Below are positions 25,641 through 34,573 of a DNA stretch of 56,653 nucleotides, piece by piece (the stretch's first letter is position 1; each line of letters opens with the position of its first letter). The stretch comes from Oscillospiraceae bacterium (GTDB lineage: Bacteria > Bacillota > Clostridia > Oscillospirales > Acutalibacteraceae): the NCBI GenBank assembly GCA_015065965.1, contig SVPH01000018.1, forward strand, positions 1-56,653, written 5' to 3'. The translations under genes and the position numbers were made by a program. The notes below the pieces were generated by a model. That model was given only the letters and a program-made list of their open reading frames with translations. It was not told the origin of the DNA and made no database searches.

Positions 25641-27425
25641 TCAGATTTTATTTTCAAGACCAAAAGCCACTATAGCCTTCTCAAAAAGATTATTTATTCC
25701 TACAAGGAAACCTTTAAAGAATTTAACAACTGCATTGGTCTGAGGAGCATCATTATGCACTGTACCGATTCCGTTTGTGATTGTATTTGCCTTTACGCCT
25801 GCAAAGCCGATAACAAACTGTGTATCTTTTGAATACTCAGCCTTTATTGCCGAAACATCTTTTGTTCCGTAAATATTCCAGCGGATTGCGTTTGCAACTG
25901 CCGAGCCTTCAACCAGAGGAACATAGGTATCTTTTACCCATGCAACTGTTTCTGTAACAGCGGCTTTCACTTCACTGTTCCATACATTTTCAGCCGCATC
26001 AACAAAACCTTCATTCTTTGTGAGAACATTGTATACAGTAGGCTGTTCATCAATATCCCACTTGCCAAAAACGGTGTTTCTGTACATTCTGCTATAGCAA
26101 GCAACCCATTTTGTGGGGTCTGTATAATCGTTACCGAAACGTTCCAAATCATTGTTACCGAAAGCAATATCAAAATCCCATACAGGTCCTGCATAGAGTT
26201 TATCGCCTGCAGGTTTGTAGAAATATGTGCTGGTGAGAGATGCATCCATGTTAGATGCCCATTCATTGATAAGGTACATCTTTGCAAGAGATTCAACATC
26301 AACTATTTTATCAAGTTTATCCATTGAATCCCCGTTATAAATTGCATCCTCAACATTCTGATAATAACCGCTGATATACTCAATCTGAGCCTTTGATGCA
26401 TATTCAGGTGTTTTCATTGTAAAAGGCTGGCTTCTTGTTGTAACAAAACCGCTTGCTTCATCAGCATATCTGTTTGCAAGTTCCATTTCAATAATATAAC
26501 CGCCTGTAATATCTTTGGGGTCATTGGGAATTTCATACCACTTCTTTGTGCCCTCAAGAAGACCTGCATATGTGCCGTAAGCACCGCCCTTGGCATAAGT
26601 ATCAAGGTCATCCTTATTAACATCCTCTGTTTCTCCTTCAAGGTCTTCAATATCAACGCTTGAACCGTCAATACCGACTCTGGTGGTAAGAAGATATGAA
26701 CCCATATAATCATTATTGATATATACATCAACAGGTGTGAACTGCGGCGAGTAAGGCATACCTGCCTTTTCAGCAGCCTCATATGCAAGAGCATTTCTTA
26801 TAAGTGAAGTATCGCCGTGGTTTGCAATAAGGCTCCACTTCTTTGTTTTACCCATACCGAAAAGGTTAACTTTATCGCCAAGTTTGATATTATAAGGCTT
26901 TTTCTCCATCTGCCATGTTGAGTTTCCTCTGCCCTTGATTTCAAGTTCGCCGTCATAAACGGTGTTGCCCTCTGAATCGGCAATCTCGATAGTTCCTTCT
27001 TCTTCATTGCCTTTTTGTGCATGGATAAAATCAAGGCTGCCCGACTCGGTTGAAATAAACACTGAAGCAACCTTGGACTCTTTGATAATTACAACATCAT
27101 ATGTCCAACCGTCAAATTCAACCTTGATTTCGGACTTATCACCGAAAACTTCGGTAAGTGTTTTTGCTTCGTTATATGCAGCGCCGTCAACGGTTGCATT
27201 GCCGGGAATATAGAATTTGGCGGTATCATAGTCGACTGACGCGGGGATAAAGAAATAATACTTTCCGTCGTCCTCATACCAATTAACAACCCTGTCATAA
27301 CTTTCTTCGGCTTCATCATAATTGGCAATATATGCGGTAACAGGGTGTCCGTCAGCATAACCTGCCACTGCAAGCACTGAAAAAGCCATTATCATTGCAA
27401 GTAAAAATGCGGTAATTTTTTTCAT
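25641..27425 (-). CDS. Secreted CotH-family (protein-kinase-like) protein
   Basis: 594 residues with signal peptide (cut near residue 24, AVAGYADG). The CotH core runs from ~145 to ~430: EIKGRGNSTWQMEKKPYNIKL, KWSLIANHGDTSLIRN, PVDVYINNDYMGSYLL, GGYIIEME and the metal-binding PVWDFDIAFGNND. In Bacillus spores CotH is an atypical kinase of coat proteins; in gut anaerobes secreted CotH proteins are common and their targets are unknown, some lying near cellulosome or adhesion genes. The C-terminus is an amphipathic aromatic tail (FFKGFLVGINNLFEKAIVAF) like that of the lipase at 4603-6444. ATG 27425 has GGAGG nine bases upstream. Monocistronic. Confidence 0.92.
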   Translation of the reverse strand: MKKITAFLLAMIMAFSVLAVAGYADGHPVTAYIANYDEAEESYDRVVNWYEDDGKYYFFIPASVDYDTAKFYIPGNATVDGAAYNEAKTLTEVFGDKSEIKVEFDGWTYDVVIIKESKVASVFISTESGSLDFIHAQKGNEEEGTIEIADSEGNTVYDGELEIKGRGNSTWQMEKKPYNIKLGDKVNLFGMGKTKKWSLIANHGDTSLIRNALAYEAAEKAGMPYSPQFTPVDVYINNDYMGSYLLTTRVGIDGSSVDIEDLEGETEDVNKDDLDTYAKGGAYGTYAGLLEGTKKWYEIPNDPKDITGGYIIEMELANRYADEASGFVTTRSQPFTMKTPEYASKAQIEYISGYYQNVEDAIYNGDSMDKLDKIVDVESLAKMYLINEWASNMDASLTSTYFYKPAGDKLYAGPVWDFDIAFGNNDLERFGNDYTDPTKWVACYSRMYRNTVFGKWDIDEQPTVYNVLTKNEGFVDAAENVWNSEVKAAVTETVAWVKDTYVPLVEGSAVANAIRWNIYGTKDVSAIKAEYSKDTQFVIGFAGVKANTITNGIGTVHNDAPQTNAVVKFFKGFLVGINNLFEKAIVAFGLENKI

Positions 27426-27496
27426 CTGTTCTGTCCTCCATTTTTTATTTTATGTTACTACATTTAAATTAAAATGTAAATAAACATTTTTAAATT

Positions 27497-29128
27497 TTAT
27501 CCATAAATCTTTTTTGAAAGAACCGCCTGAACGGCTTCTTTCCTTGACTGTGCCTGCTCTTTATTTTCTCCCTTTATTGAGAAATAGAGTTTAAGTTTTG
27601 GTTCTGTACCCGAAGGTCTTGCCGCTGCCCATGAGCCGTCTTTGAAATCAAAACGGAGAACATTTTCTTTTGGCAAACCGTCAATGCCCTTTGAATAGTC
27701 GAGAAGTTTGTCAAGGTCATCAAAAAGGTTTTCTCCGCTTTCTCGCATCGCTTTCATTGCAGCCTGAATTTTCTCTGCACCCTCTTTGCCTTTGAGAACA
27801 AAAGTTTCAAGGCAGTCAAAATAATAGCCGTATTCAGCGTAAATTTCATTCAGAGCATCGACAAGGGTTTTGCCGTTATTTTTATAGTAAGCAGCCATCT
27901 CAGAAATCAGCATTGAAGCGGAAACGGCATCCTTATCCCTTGCATGAGTTCCTGCAAGGTAACCGTAACTTTCTTCGTAACCGAAAAGGAAGGTGTTTTC
28001 TCCGCTATCTTCCCACTCACAGATTTTTTCACCGATATACTTGAAACCTGTAAGGGTCTGAACTGTTTTTGCACCATGCTTTTCAGCGATTGCAGCGCCA
28101 ATGCCGCTTGTAACTATTGTTTTGACTACCGCTGCATTTTCGGGCAGATTTTCTTTTTTGAATTTGAGTATAAAATCAACGAGCAGTGCACCCGTCTGAT
28201 TGCCTGTAAGAAGAGTGTATGCGCCGTTATGCAAAACACCTACACCGACTCTGTCGCAGTCGGGGTCGGTACCGATAACGATATCCGCATTCTCTTTTGC
28301 CGCCTGTTCAAGCGCAAGATTGAGCGCATCTTTTTCTTCAGGGTTAGGTGAACGGACAGTTGAAAAATTACCGTCGGGAAGTTCCTGTGAATCAACGATT
28401 GAGACATTTTTACCTTCAAGAATTTTTCGAACGGGAATATTGCCCGTACCGTGAAGAGGTGTATAGACAATTTTAAGTTCTGACGGTTCATTATAAACAC
28501 TCTGCTTTTTCACTTCGGCAAGGAACGCATCAAGGGTTTCATCGCCGATATAAACAAGGAGCCCGCTCTTTTCTGCTTCCCCGAGCGATACACAGGGAAT
28601 ATCCCGGATATCCGTAACAGCATTCACATAGCCGATAACCTTATCTGCATATTCGGGCACAAGTTGGCAGCCCTTGCTGTCATAAACCTTATAGCCGTTA
28701 TATTCTTTGGGATTGTGGCTTGCCGTTATGACTATACCTGCCGTGCAATTATGGTATCTTACCGCAAAAGAAAGAACCGGTGTAGGCATAAGAGTCTTGA
28801 AAAGGTAAACTTTTATACCTGCTTTACAGAGCACACCTGCCGCCGTTTCAGCGAAAAACTGAGAATTGTTGCGTGAATCATAAGCGATTGCAACAGACTT
28901 TTCTCCGTCAAAACAAGCGTTAAGATAATCTGCAAGCCCTTTTGTTGCTTTTGAAACGGTGTATTTATTCATTCTGTTTGCGCCTGCGCCCATGATTCCT
29001 CGCAGACCACCCGTACCGAATTCAAGGTCCTTATAGAATCTGTCCTCAAGTTCGGCTTTATCTGTAATTGCTTCGAGTTCATTTTTTGTCGCTTCATCAA
29101 ATGTAAGCCAATACTCATAGCCGTTCAT
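27497..29128 (-). CDS. Phosphohexomutase (phosphoglucomutase/phosphomannomutase)
   Basis: Interconverts hexose 1- and 6-phosphates. 543 residues of the alpha-D-phosphohexomutase superfamily: FGTGGLRGIMGAG at the start, phosphoserine loop VITASHNPKEYNGYK, metal loop GTDPDCDRVGVG, sugar loop FGYEESYGYL and phosphate-binding PSGTEPKLKLY. The length and GTGGLRG form fit the PgcA-like Firmicute enzymes that accept glucose and sometimes mannose phosphates. The ribosome site AAGGAGAG overlaps the end of the GH38 gene, so the two are coupled. A mannosidase partner suggests use in mannose or glucose entry to glycolysis. Confidence 0.95.
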   Translation of the reverse strand: MNGYEYWLTFDEATKNELEAITDKAELEDRFYKDLEFGTGGLRGIMGAGANRMNKYTVSKATKGLADYLNACFDGEKSVAIAYDSRNNSQFFAETAAGVLCKAGIKVYLFKTLMPTPVLSFAVRYHNCTAGIVITASHNPKEYNGYKVYDSKGCQLVPEYADKVIGYVNAVTDIRDIPCVSLGEAEKSGLLVYIGDETLDAFLAEVKKQSVYNEPSELKIVYTPLHGTGNIPVRKILEGKNVSIVDSQELPDGNFSTVRSPNPEEKDALNLALEQAAKENADIVIGTDPDCDRVGVGVLHNGAYTLLTGNQTGALLVDFILKFKKENLPENAAVVKTIVTSGIGAAIAEKHGAKTVQTLTGFKYIGEKICEWEDSGENTFLFGYEESYGYLAGTHARDKDAVSASMLISEMAAYYKNNGKTLVDALNEIYAEYGYYFDCLETFVLKGKEGAEKIQAAMKAMRESGENLFDDLDKLLDYSKGIDGLPKENVLRFDFKDGSWAAARPSGTEPKLKLYFSIKGENKEQAQSRKEAVQAVLSKKIYG

Positions 29129-29130
29129 TT

Positions 29131-32076
29131 TTATCTCTCCTTTTTAATTCCGATTGTTATTATTTCAAAGGGTGAATATTCGATTTTATCCGTTGTACCG
29201 ATTTCATCTTCAAGCATATTGAGAACCGAAACAGTTTCGGGAAGGTTGATTGCTCCCCTTTCGCCATTCTGTTCGCAAAGGCGGATAACAATCATTTCTC
29301 CGTTTTCAGAAAGTTTGACCGCCTGCAGCCAAAGAGACCCGAAATCGGGTAGATCTGCCGAAACATCGGCTTTCCTCAACGGAATGTTATATTCAAATGC
29401 TTTTTTATTGATTTCAGCCGTAACGGCATCGCCTGCATGCGGATAAATCATATAGCAGAAATCGTGCTCACCCATATCGGAGGTCGGATCGGGTCTGATC
29501 GTTGAACGCAGAAGCGAAAGACCCATAACGCTGCCCTCGGCAGATACGCCGTATTTACCCTGATTGATAAGAGCAACTCCTCCGCCCTGCTCAGCCATAT
29601 CGCACCACTTATGGTGGCAAACCTCAAAGCGAGCCTGCTGCCAACTTGTGTTGCGGTGAGTTTCACGGCGGATAATTCCCGCTGAAGTATCACAGAGAAG
29701 TTCTCTTGAAAGCACGTTGCAGCCGTATTCAGCCTTAACAAGTTTATGCTTTTCATTCCAATCAACGATATGTTCAATCTCAATTCCTCTTGAACGGCGG
29801 AAAAGGCGGATAATCATCTGCCATTTGCTCTTATCCGTTGCAAAAGTTACTGAAAATTCAGCGCATTCGCCGTTTGCATTGACAAATTCTAACGGCTTTT
29901 CAACCGTCATTTCGCAAGGCCTGTCTTTATAATTTGGAAGGATATCCCATGCATCGTAGTTGCCCGGAGTATCATGATACATTTTAATTTTATTGAAATC
30001 GCCCTTTACCCATTCACGGCAAAGTTCTTTATCCTTAAGCGTAACAATACTGCCGTCATATGCAAATTCAAGCGAATAATAAGGCGTTTCAACTTTGCTG
30101 CCGTCTGTGCTTATCCAATCCGATGCGGAATTCCCACAAGCGATTTCGCCGCATGAAAGCGCATCAAGTTCGGGAACTGCATAATAACCTTTTTCTCCCC
30201 TGCGGATAATATCGCCGTTTTCATCGGAAATAAAGGTAAGGTTAGTGCGCTTGAAATTAAGAGTATTGAAATATTTTGAGCCGCTGCCGATAATTTCACA
30301 AAGCGATTTTTCCATTTCTTCATAATCAGCCATTGCATCACGGTAAACGGGCGTTATATGGCTGCCCGGAAGAATATCATGGAACTGATTTATCATCAGT
30401 TTTTTATAGATTTCTCTGATTTTTTCGGCAGGATATTCAGCGCCGTTTTTCATTCTGAGAACACTGAGAAGTTCAGCGTCACGCAGCATGAATTCAAGCC
30501 TGCGGTTATAATCCTTGAGTTTTGATTTGGTGGTGAATGTTCCTCTGTGCATTTCAAGATAGAGTTCGCCGTCCCATGTTGCGAGTTTATCATTGCCGTC
30601 AAAATTCTTTGAAAGGAACTCTGTTGCAGTTATATGCTCGGTTTCGGGCATAACGGAAAGTTTTTCAAAACGGTGCATAAGTTCGACCATTTCTTCTGTT
30701 GCGCCGCTGCCGCCGTCACCGTAGCCAAACATCTGAAGAGTCTGACCGCCTTCGTTTTTATCCTGATAGGCGTCCCAGTTTTCCTGCACCTGGCTGGGCA
30801 TATTCCATGTAATGAAATGAGTGGGCGGAACGCATGCATAAACAGACGAACCGTCAATCCCCTTCCAGATAAAATTGTTGTGAGGAAATCTGTTTGTATC
30901 ATTCCACGTTGACATTTTGTTTGATACAAAATAATCAACACCGCTCTTTTTGAGAATCTGCGGAAGAATCCAACTGTTGCCGAAAACATCAGGCAGCCAG
31001 CAGTTGTTAACGGTTATACCGAACATTTCTCTGAAACTGTGCTGACCGTAAAGACACTGACGGACAAGGCTTTCGCAGGAGGGAACATTGCAGTCCGGCT
31101 CAACATACATTGCGCCGACAGGCTCAAACCTGCCCTCTGCTATCCTTTTTTTGAGTTCTTCAAAAATTTCAGGGTAGTATTTCCTGACGGTTTCATATGT
31201 ATAAGCCTGAGTGTGTGCATATTTAAAATCGGGGTATTTATCCATAAGGCGCAGTTGAATGAGAACGGTTCGCAGATTCTTCTGCACGGCATGGATTCTG
31301 CGCCAATAATATGCAATATCAAGGTGGGAATGCGCAACAAGCGCAACATTTCCGCTGCCTTTATAATCCTTGTTTGAAAAAATGTTTTTTTCGATATATT
31401 CCGATGCCGCAAGAACATCCTCGTCTTTTACATCATCAAAATCAATTAAATTGAGTGCCGCATCGAGTTCACGGATAACAAAAGCACTGAAATCTTCGTT
31501 AAACACTTCACTGAGCGCCGCATCAAGAAGCATTTCAATATCATAAACAAGCGACTGCACCGCTTCATTAACAACAGAAATATAACCGCCTTCAAAAATC
31601 TGCCTGCAGCCTCTTACACTGAGACTTTCAGGATTGCGCTCGTCATCGGGCTTTGAGCGATTGTAGCCCATAATCTCAAAATGAAGTTTTGAACCGTCAA
31701 CATAGTCCGAAAGGTCAATCCGCTCTCTGTTAGGGTCAATACCGCCCACATATTTTCCGTTGACTTTCACAATCATTTCCGCTGCTGTTTTGAGCGAAAA
31801 ACAATACTTTTTACCGATAAGATGCTCCGGAAGTTCATAGTCCGCTTCAATAAACGCAGTTCCGTCAGGGGTAAAATACATGTCACCTTTTTTCAGCGGT
31901 CTGAACTCATCATCGTAGAACTCAAAATTCATTTCAGACACCTGACGGGCGTCTTTTATCATAAATTTTTCAATTTCGTTCTTTTCTTTATAAATGTATC
32001 TTTTCAGCCAGCCAAAGCGAAGGTTAATCCATTCTTCGGGGCGCATACTCCTTCTGACGACTTTAATGTGTGCCAT
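29131..32076 (-). CDS. Glycoside hydrolase family 38 alpha-mannosidase
   Basis: 981 residues, cytoplasmic (no signal). Zinc ligands and entry motif VAHSHLDIAYYW (H249, H251 or D253 among them), nucleophile Asp363 in NNCWLPDVFGNSW, and HDILPGSHI near residue 570, followed by the beta-rich C-terminal domains. An N-terminal ~230-residue helical/beta region is typical of bacterial GH38. It should remove alpha-mannose from imported oligosaccharides, for example N-glycan or yeast mannan pieces; linkage is not readable. ATG 32076 has GAGGTG upstream. It lies between a NifU-like gene (8-base gap) and the phosphohexomutase (2-base gap). Confidence 0.95.
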   Translation of the reverse strand: MAHIKVVRRSMRPEEWINLRFGWLKRYIYKEKNEIEKFMIKDARQVSEMNFEFYDDEFRPLKKGDMYFTPDGTAFIEADYELPEHLIGKKYCFSLKTAAEMIVKVNGKYVGGIDPNRERIDLSDYVDGSKLHFEIMGYNRSKPDDERNPESLSVRGCRQIFEGGYISVVNEAVQSLVYDIEMLLDAALSEVFNEDFSAFVIRELDAALNLIDFDDVKDEDVLAASEYIEKNIFSNKDYKGSGNVALVAHSHLDIAYYWRRIHAVQKNLRTVLIQLRLMDKYPDFKYAHTQAYTYETVRKYYPEIFEELKKRIAEGRFEPVGAMYVEPDCNVPSCESLVRQCLYGQHSFREMFGITVNNCWLPDVFGNSWILPQILKKSGVDYFVSNKMSTWNDTNRFPHNNFIWKGIDGSSVYACVPPTHFITWNMPSQVQENWDAYQDKNEGGQTLQMFGYGDGGSGATEEMVELMHRFEKLSVMPETEHITATEFLSKNFDGNDKLATWDGELYLEMHRGTFTTKSKLKDYNRRLEFMLRDAELLSVLRMKNGAEYPAEKIREIYKKLMINQFHDILPGSHITPVYRDAMADYEEMEKSLCEIIGSGSKYFNTLNFKRTNLTFISDENGDIIRRGEKGYYAVPELDALSCGEIACGNSASDWISTDGSKVETPYYSLEFAYDGSIVTLKDKELCREWVKGDFNKIKMYHDTPGNYDAWDILPNYKDRPCEMTVEKPLEFVNANGECAEFSVTFATDKSKWQMIIRLFRRSRGIEIEHIVDWNEKHKLVKAEYGCNVLSRELLCDTSAGIIRRETHRNTSWQQARFEVCHHKWCDMAEQGGGVALINQGKYGVSAEGSVMGLSLLRSTIRPDPTSDMGEHDFCYMIYPHAGDAVTAEINKKAFEYNIPLRKADVSADLPDFGSLWLQAVKLSENGEMIVIRLCEQNGERGAINLPETVSVLNMLEDEIGTTDKIEYSPFEIITIGIKKER

Positions 32077-32084
32077 AATTCACC

Positions 32085-32318
32085 TCATACATCCTGAAAA
32101 TAGGGCTTTTTGCGAATTCCGATAACCTTTACCTTTTCTCCGCGGTCAACTTCAATGCGCTGTTCAATCCATTTAAGGCAGCGCTCAAGAATAAGGCACT
32201 TTGAGCATTCGCCCTGCAAAAGCACGGTAACCTCATCGCCGTCTTGCTTTACAAAGGTTATTTCACCGCCATCGCCCTGCAGTCGGGGTCTTATATAGCC
32301 GTTGATATATTCTTCCAT
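32085..32318 (-). CDS. NifU C-terminal-domain-like small protein
   Basis: 77 residues from ATG 32318 (AGGAGG seven bases upstream; the frame opens at 32345 without a site). IRPRLQGDGGEITFVKQDGDEVTVLLQGECSKC, read in two halves, is the NifU C-terminal iron-sulfur scaffold pattern with its CxxC. The segment after the CxxC (LILERCLKWIEQRI) is helical and carries a third Cys. It may carry or donate Fe-S clusters. Its position as first gene before an alpha-mannosidase is unexpected and probably reflects transcriptional convenience. Confidence 0.82.
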   Translation of the reverse strand: MEEYINGYIRPRLQGDGGEITFVKQDGDEVTVLLQGECSKCLILERCLKWIEQRIEVDRGEKVKVIGIRKKPYFQDV

Positions 32319-32477
32319 AGGAGTACCTCCTGCATAAATATCCATTTTAAATTATATCATCATGTTTTGCGAGTATCAATAAAAAATATAGAATTTTCTG
32401 CAATATTTTTGAATTTTATTCTTCCAATATATTTCGCTATATGGTATGATAATGTAAAGAAATGCGGGGTGAACTCG

Positions 32478-34025
32478 ATGTTTGTCGTAACAAGCAATCA
32501 AATGTATCAGGCAGAGTGCAATGCCGTTAAAAGAGGCATATCCTTCCCTCAACTGATGGAAAACGCAGGTCAGGTCTGCGGTAAAATTATAAAGAAGACT
32601 TTTTCCTTAAGCAAAAAGAACAAAAAAAATATTCTTGTTATCTGCGGCAAAGGCAAAAACGGCGGTGACGGCTTTGTTATCGCCCGTTCTCTTTGGGAAT
32701 GCGGCTGCAATGTTTGCGTCATGCTTGCATGCGGTGAACCTAAAGCCGCCGACTCAATTGAGATGTTTTCGCTCGTTGAAGCAGCAGGAATTGATGTTGT
32801 GCGTTATGATAACAATCTGTCCGTTCTTCTTCCCCTTATAGAAAAATCAGATATTATTGTTGAAGCGGTTTTCGGCACAGGATTTTCAGGTGCGCTGGAC
32901 TCAAAACTCAGCGCTCTTGCAAATGCGGTTAACCGCTCAAAGGCAAAAACAATTTCAATTGATGTTCCTGCAGGTGCAGACTGCGACAAAGCAACCGTTC
33001 AGGGAACTGCTTTCAACGCAGATATAACAATAGCGATTTCTGCTTTCAAACCCATACATGTTATGAAACCGAATAACAAATATTGCGGCAAACTCGTTGT
33101 TGCGGATATCGGCATAACAACTGAAGATTTTCAGAATCTGGACAGCGTTACATGCTTTACTCTTAACGCAGGTGAAATAGGCAAAATGCTGCCAAAGAGG
33201 AAGCCTGTTTCAAACAAAGGCACTTACGGTCACGCTCTCTGCGTTTGCGGAAGCATGAGAATGACAGGCGCAGCATATCTTGCGGTCAGCGGTGCACTGC
33301 GCACGGGTGCAGGACTTGTCACCGCCGCATTCCCTCAAAGTGCATATCCTGCAATCGCCCCTAAACTCACCGAACCGCTCCTTCTGCCGCTTGAATCAAA
33401 CTTTGAAGGTACTTTTACCTACTCTGCAATGGCGGATATAATTGAAGCATCAAAAAGAGCAAGCGCAGTGCTTATCGGCTGCGGCATGGGTTTTAACAAA
33501 GATACAACAACACTTGTCCACAGCCTGATAAAAGAAATAAAATCACCAATGATTATTGATGCGGACGGCATAAATGCCCTGAGCACAAATATAGATATAT
33601 TGAAAGAAGTTCAGGCACCCGTTATACTTACTCCGCATCCCGGCGAAATGAGCCGCCTTTGCGGTAAAAGCGTTGCGGAAATAATAGCAAACCCCATTGC
33701 TGCCGCATATGATTTTGCAAGGAAATGCGGCGTTACTGTTGTGCTGAAAACAGCAAATACAGTTATTTGCGGTGCAGGTGCAAGCGGTATTTATATCAAC
33801 ACTACGGGCAACTCAGGTCTTGCCAGAGGAGGCAGCGGCGATTTGCTTGCAGGCATGACGGTTTCTCTGCTTGCGCAAGGCATGGCACCTTTTGATGCCG
33901 CAACAAGCGCTGTTTATCTGCATGGGCTTGCCGCCGATGCAGTAGCAGCCAAAACATCCATGCGCGGTATGCTGCCGAGCGATGTGCTTAACTATCTTCC
34001 TGAACTTTTTTCAAAATTCGAATAG
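32478..34025 (+). CDS. nnr: Bifunctional NAD(P)H-hydrate repair enzyme (epimerase + dehydratase)
   Basis: Metabolite-repair enzyme of 515 residues. The N-terminal YjeF_N domain (NAD(P)HX epimerase; VICGKGKNGGDGFVIARSL and IIVEAVFGTGFSG) is fused to the C-terminal ribokinase-like ADP-dependent dehydratase (NKGTYGHALCVCGS, TPHPGEMSRLCGK, LARGGSGDLLAGM). ATG 32478 follows GGGGTG; the open frame reaches 32244 but that part overlaps the divergent NifU-like gene and lacks a ribosome site. First of three co-directed genes ending at 37370. Confidence 0.95.
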   Translation: MFVVTSNQMYQAECNAVKRGISFPQLMENAGQVCGKIIKKTFSLSKKNKKNILVICGKGKNGGDGFVIARSLWECGCNVCVMLACGEPKAADSIEMFSLVEAAGIDVVRYDNNLSVLLPLIEKSDIIVEAVFGTGFSGALDSKLSALANAVNRSKAKTISIDVPAGADCDKATVQGTAFNADITIAISAFKPIHVMKPNNKYCGKLVVADIGITTEDFQNLDSVTCFTLNAGEIGKMLPKRKPVSNKGTYGHALCVCGSMRMTGAAYLAVSGALRTGAGLVTAAFPQSAYPAIAPKLTEPLLLPLESNFEGTFTYSAMADIIEASKRASAVLIGCGMGFNKDTTTLVHSLIKEIKSPMIIDADGINALSTNIDILKEVQAPVILTPHPGEMSRLCGKSVAEIIANPIAAAYDFARKCGVTVVLKTANTVICGAGASGIYINTTGNSGLARGGSGDLLAGMTVSLLAQGMAPFDAATSAVYLHGLAADAVAAKTSMRGMLPSDVLNYLPELFSKFE

Positions 34026-34036
34026 CAGGTGATTTT

Positions 34037-34555
34037 TTGAAAAAAGCATTTTCTGTTTTAGCCGTATTTTTTCTGTTGTTTGCGGCAGGATGTGAAAAAC
34101 AGAAAACCGAACAGGCAACTCCTCCGTGCGCACCAACCTCATTCACATCAAAGATAAAAGCAGTCTGGAACGGCATCGAAATGACTGCTGAACTCACACA
34201 AAACGCAGCCGAAGATTTTACACTTCAATTTCTTACACCTCAAGCACTCTCTCCTCTCTCACTTACATACCAAAACGGCTTATGCTCGGTTAAATATAAC
34301 GATTTGATGTTTGAAACCGAACTTGACCGATTCCCTCAAGCGGAAATGGGCGCACTTATAATCCACTCCATTTCAGATGCCGTTCAGGGTATAGATATTC
34401 AGACAACCTGTTCAGACGGAATATGGACATATACGGGCACAGGCGAAAGAGGCGCTTTTTCATTAACCCGTAACGCTGAAACAGGAGAATGGATTGAACT
34501 TAATGTTGAAGGCGCAAAACTCAAAGTAAATTTTTCTGATTTCAAAGTTAAATAA
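34037..34555 (+). CDS. Small lipoprotein of unknown function
   Basis: 172 residues. TTG start at 34037 with CAGGTG upstream. The lipoprotein signal ends FAAGC (Cys19). The mature part is beta-rich (VWNGIEMTAELTQN, FTLQFLTPQALSPLSLTY, SVKYNDLMFETELD) and recalls a LolA-like or outer-leaflet lipid-binding half-barrel, but the match is only by pattern. Lies 11 bases after nnr and 18 before the GH63-like gene. Confidence 0.85.
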   Translation: MKKAFSVLAVFFLLFAAGCEKQKTEQATPPCAPTSFTSKIKAVWNGIEMTAELTQNAAEDFTLQFLTPQALSPLSLTYQNGLCSVKYNDLMFETELDRFPQAEMGALIIHSISDAVQGIDIQTTCSDGIWTYTGTGERGAFSLTRNAETGEWIELNVEGAKLKVNFSDFKVK

Positions 34556-34573
34556 ATAATCAAGGATGTTTTT

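Noticed and set aside
32244-32477. N-terminal extension of Nnr
   Set aside because: It crosses the divergent NifU-like gene and an AT-rich promoter region, and has no ribosome site; the family start matches ATG 32478.
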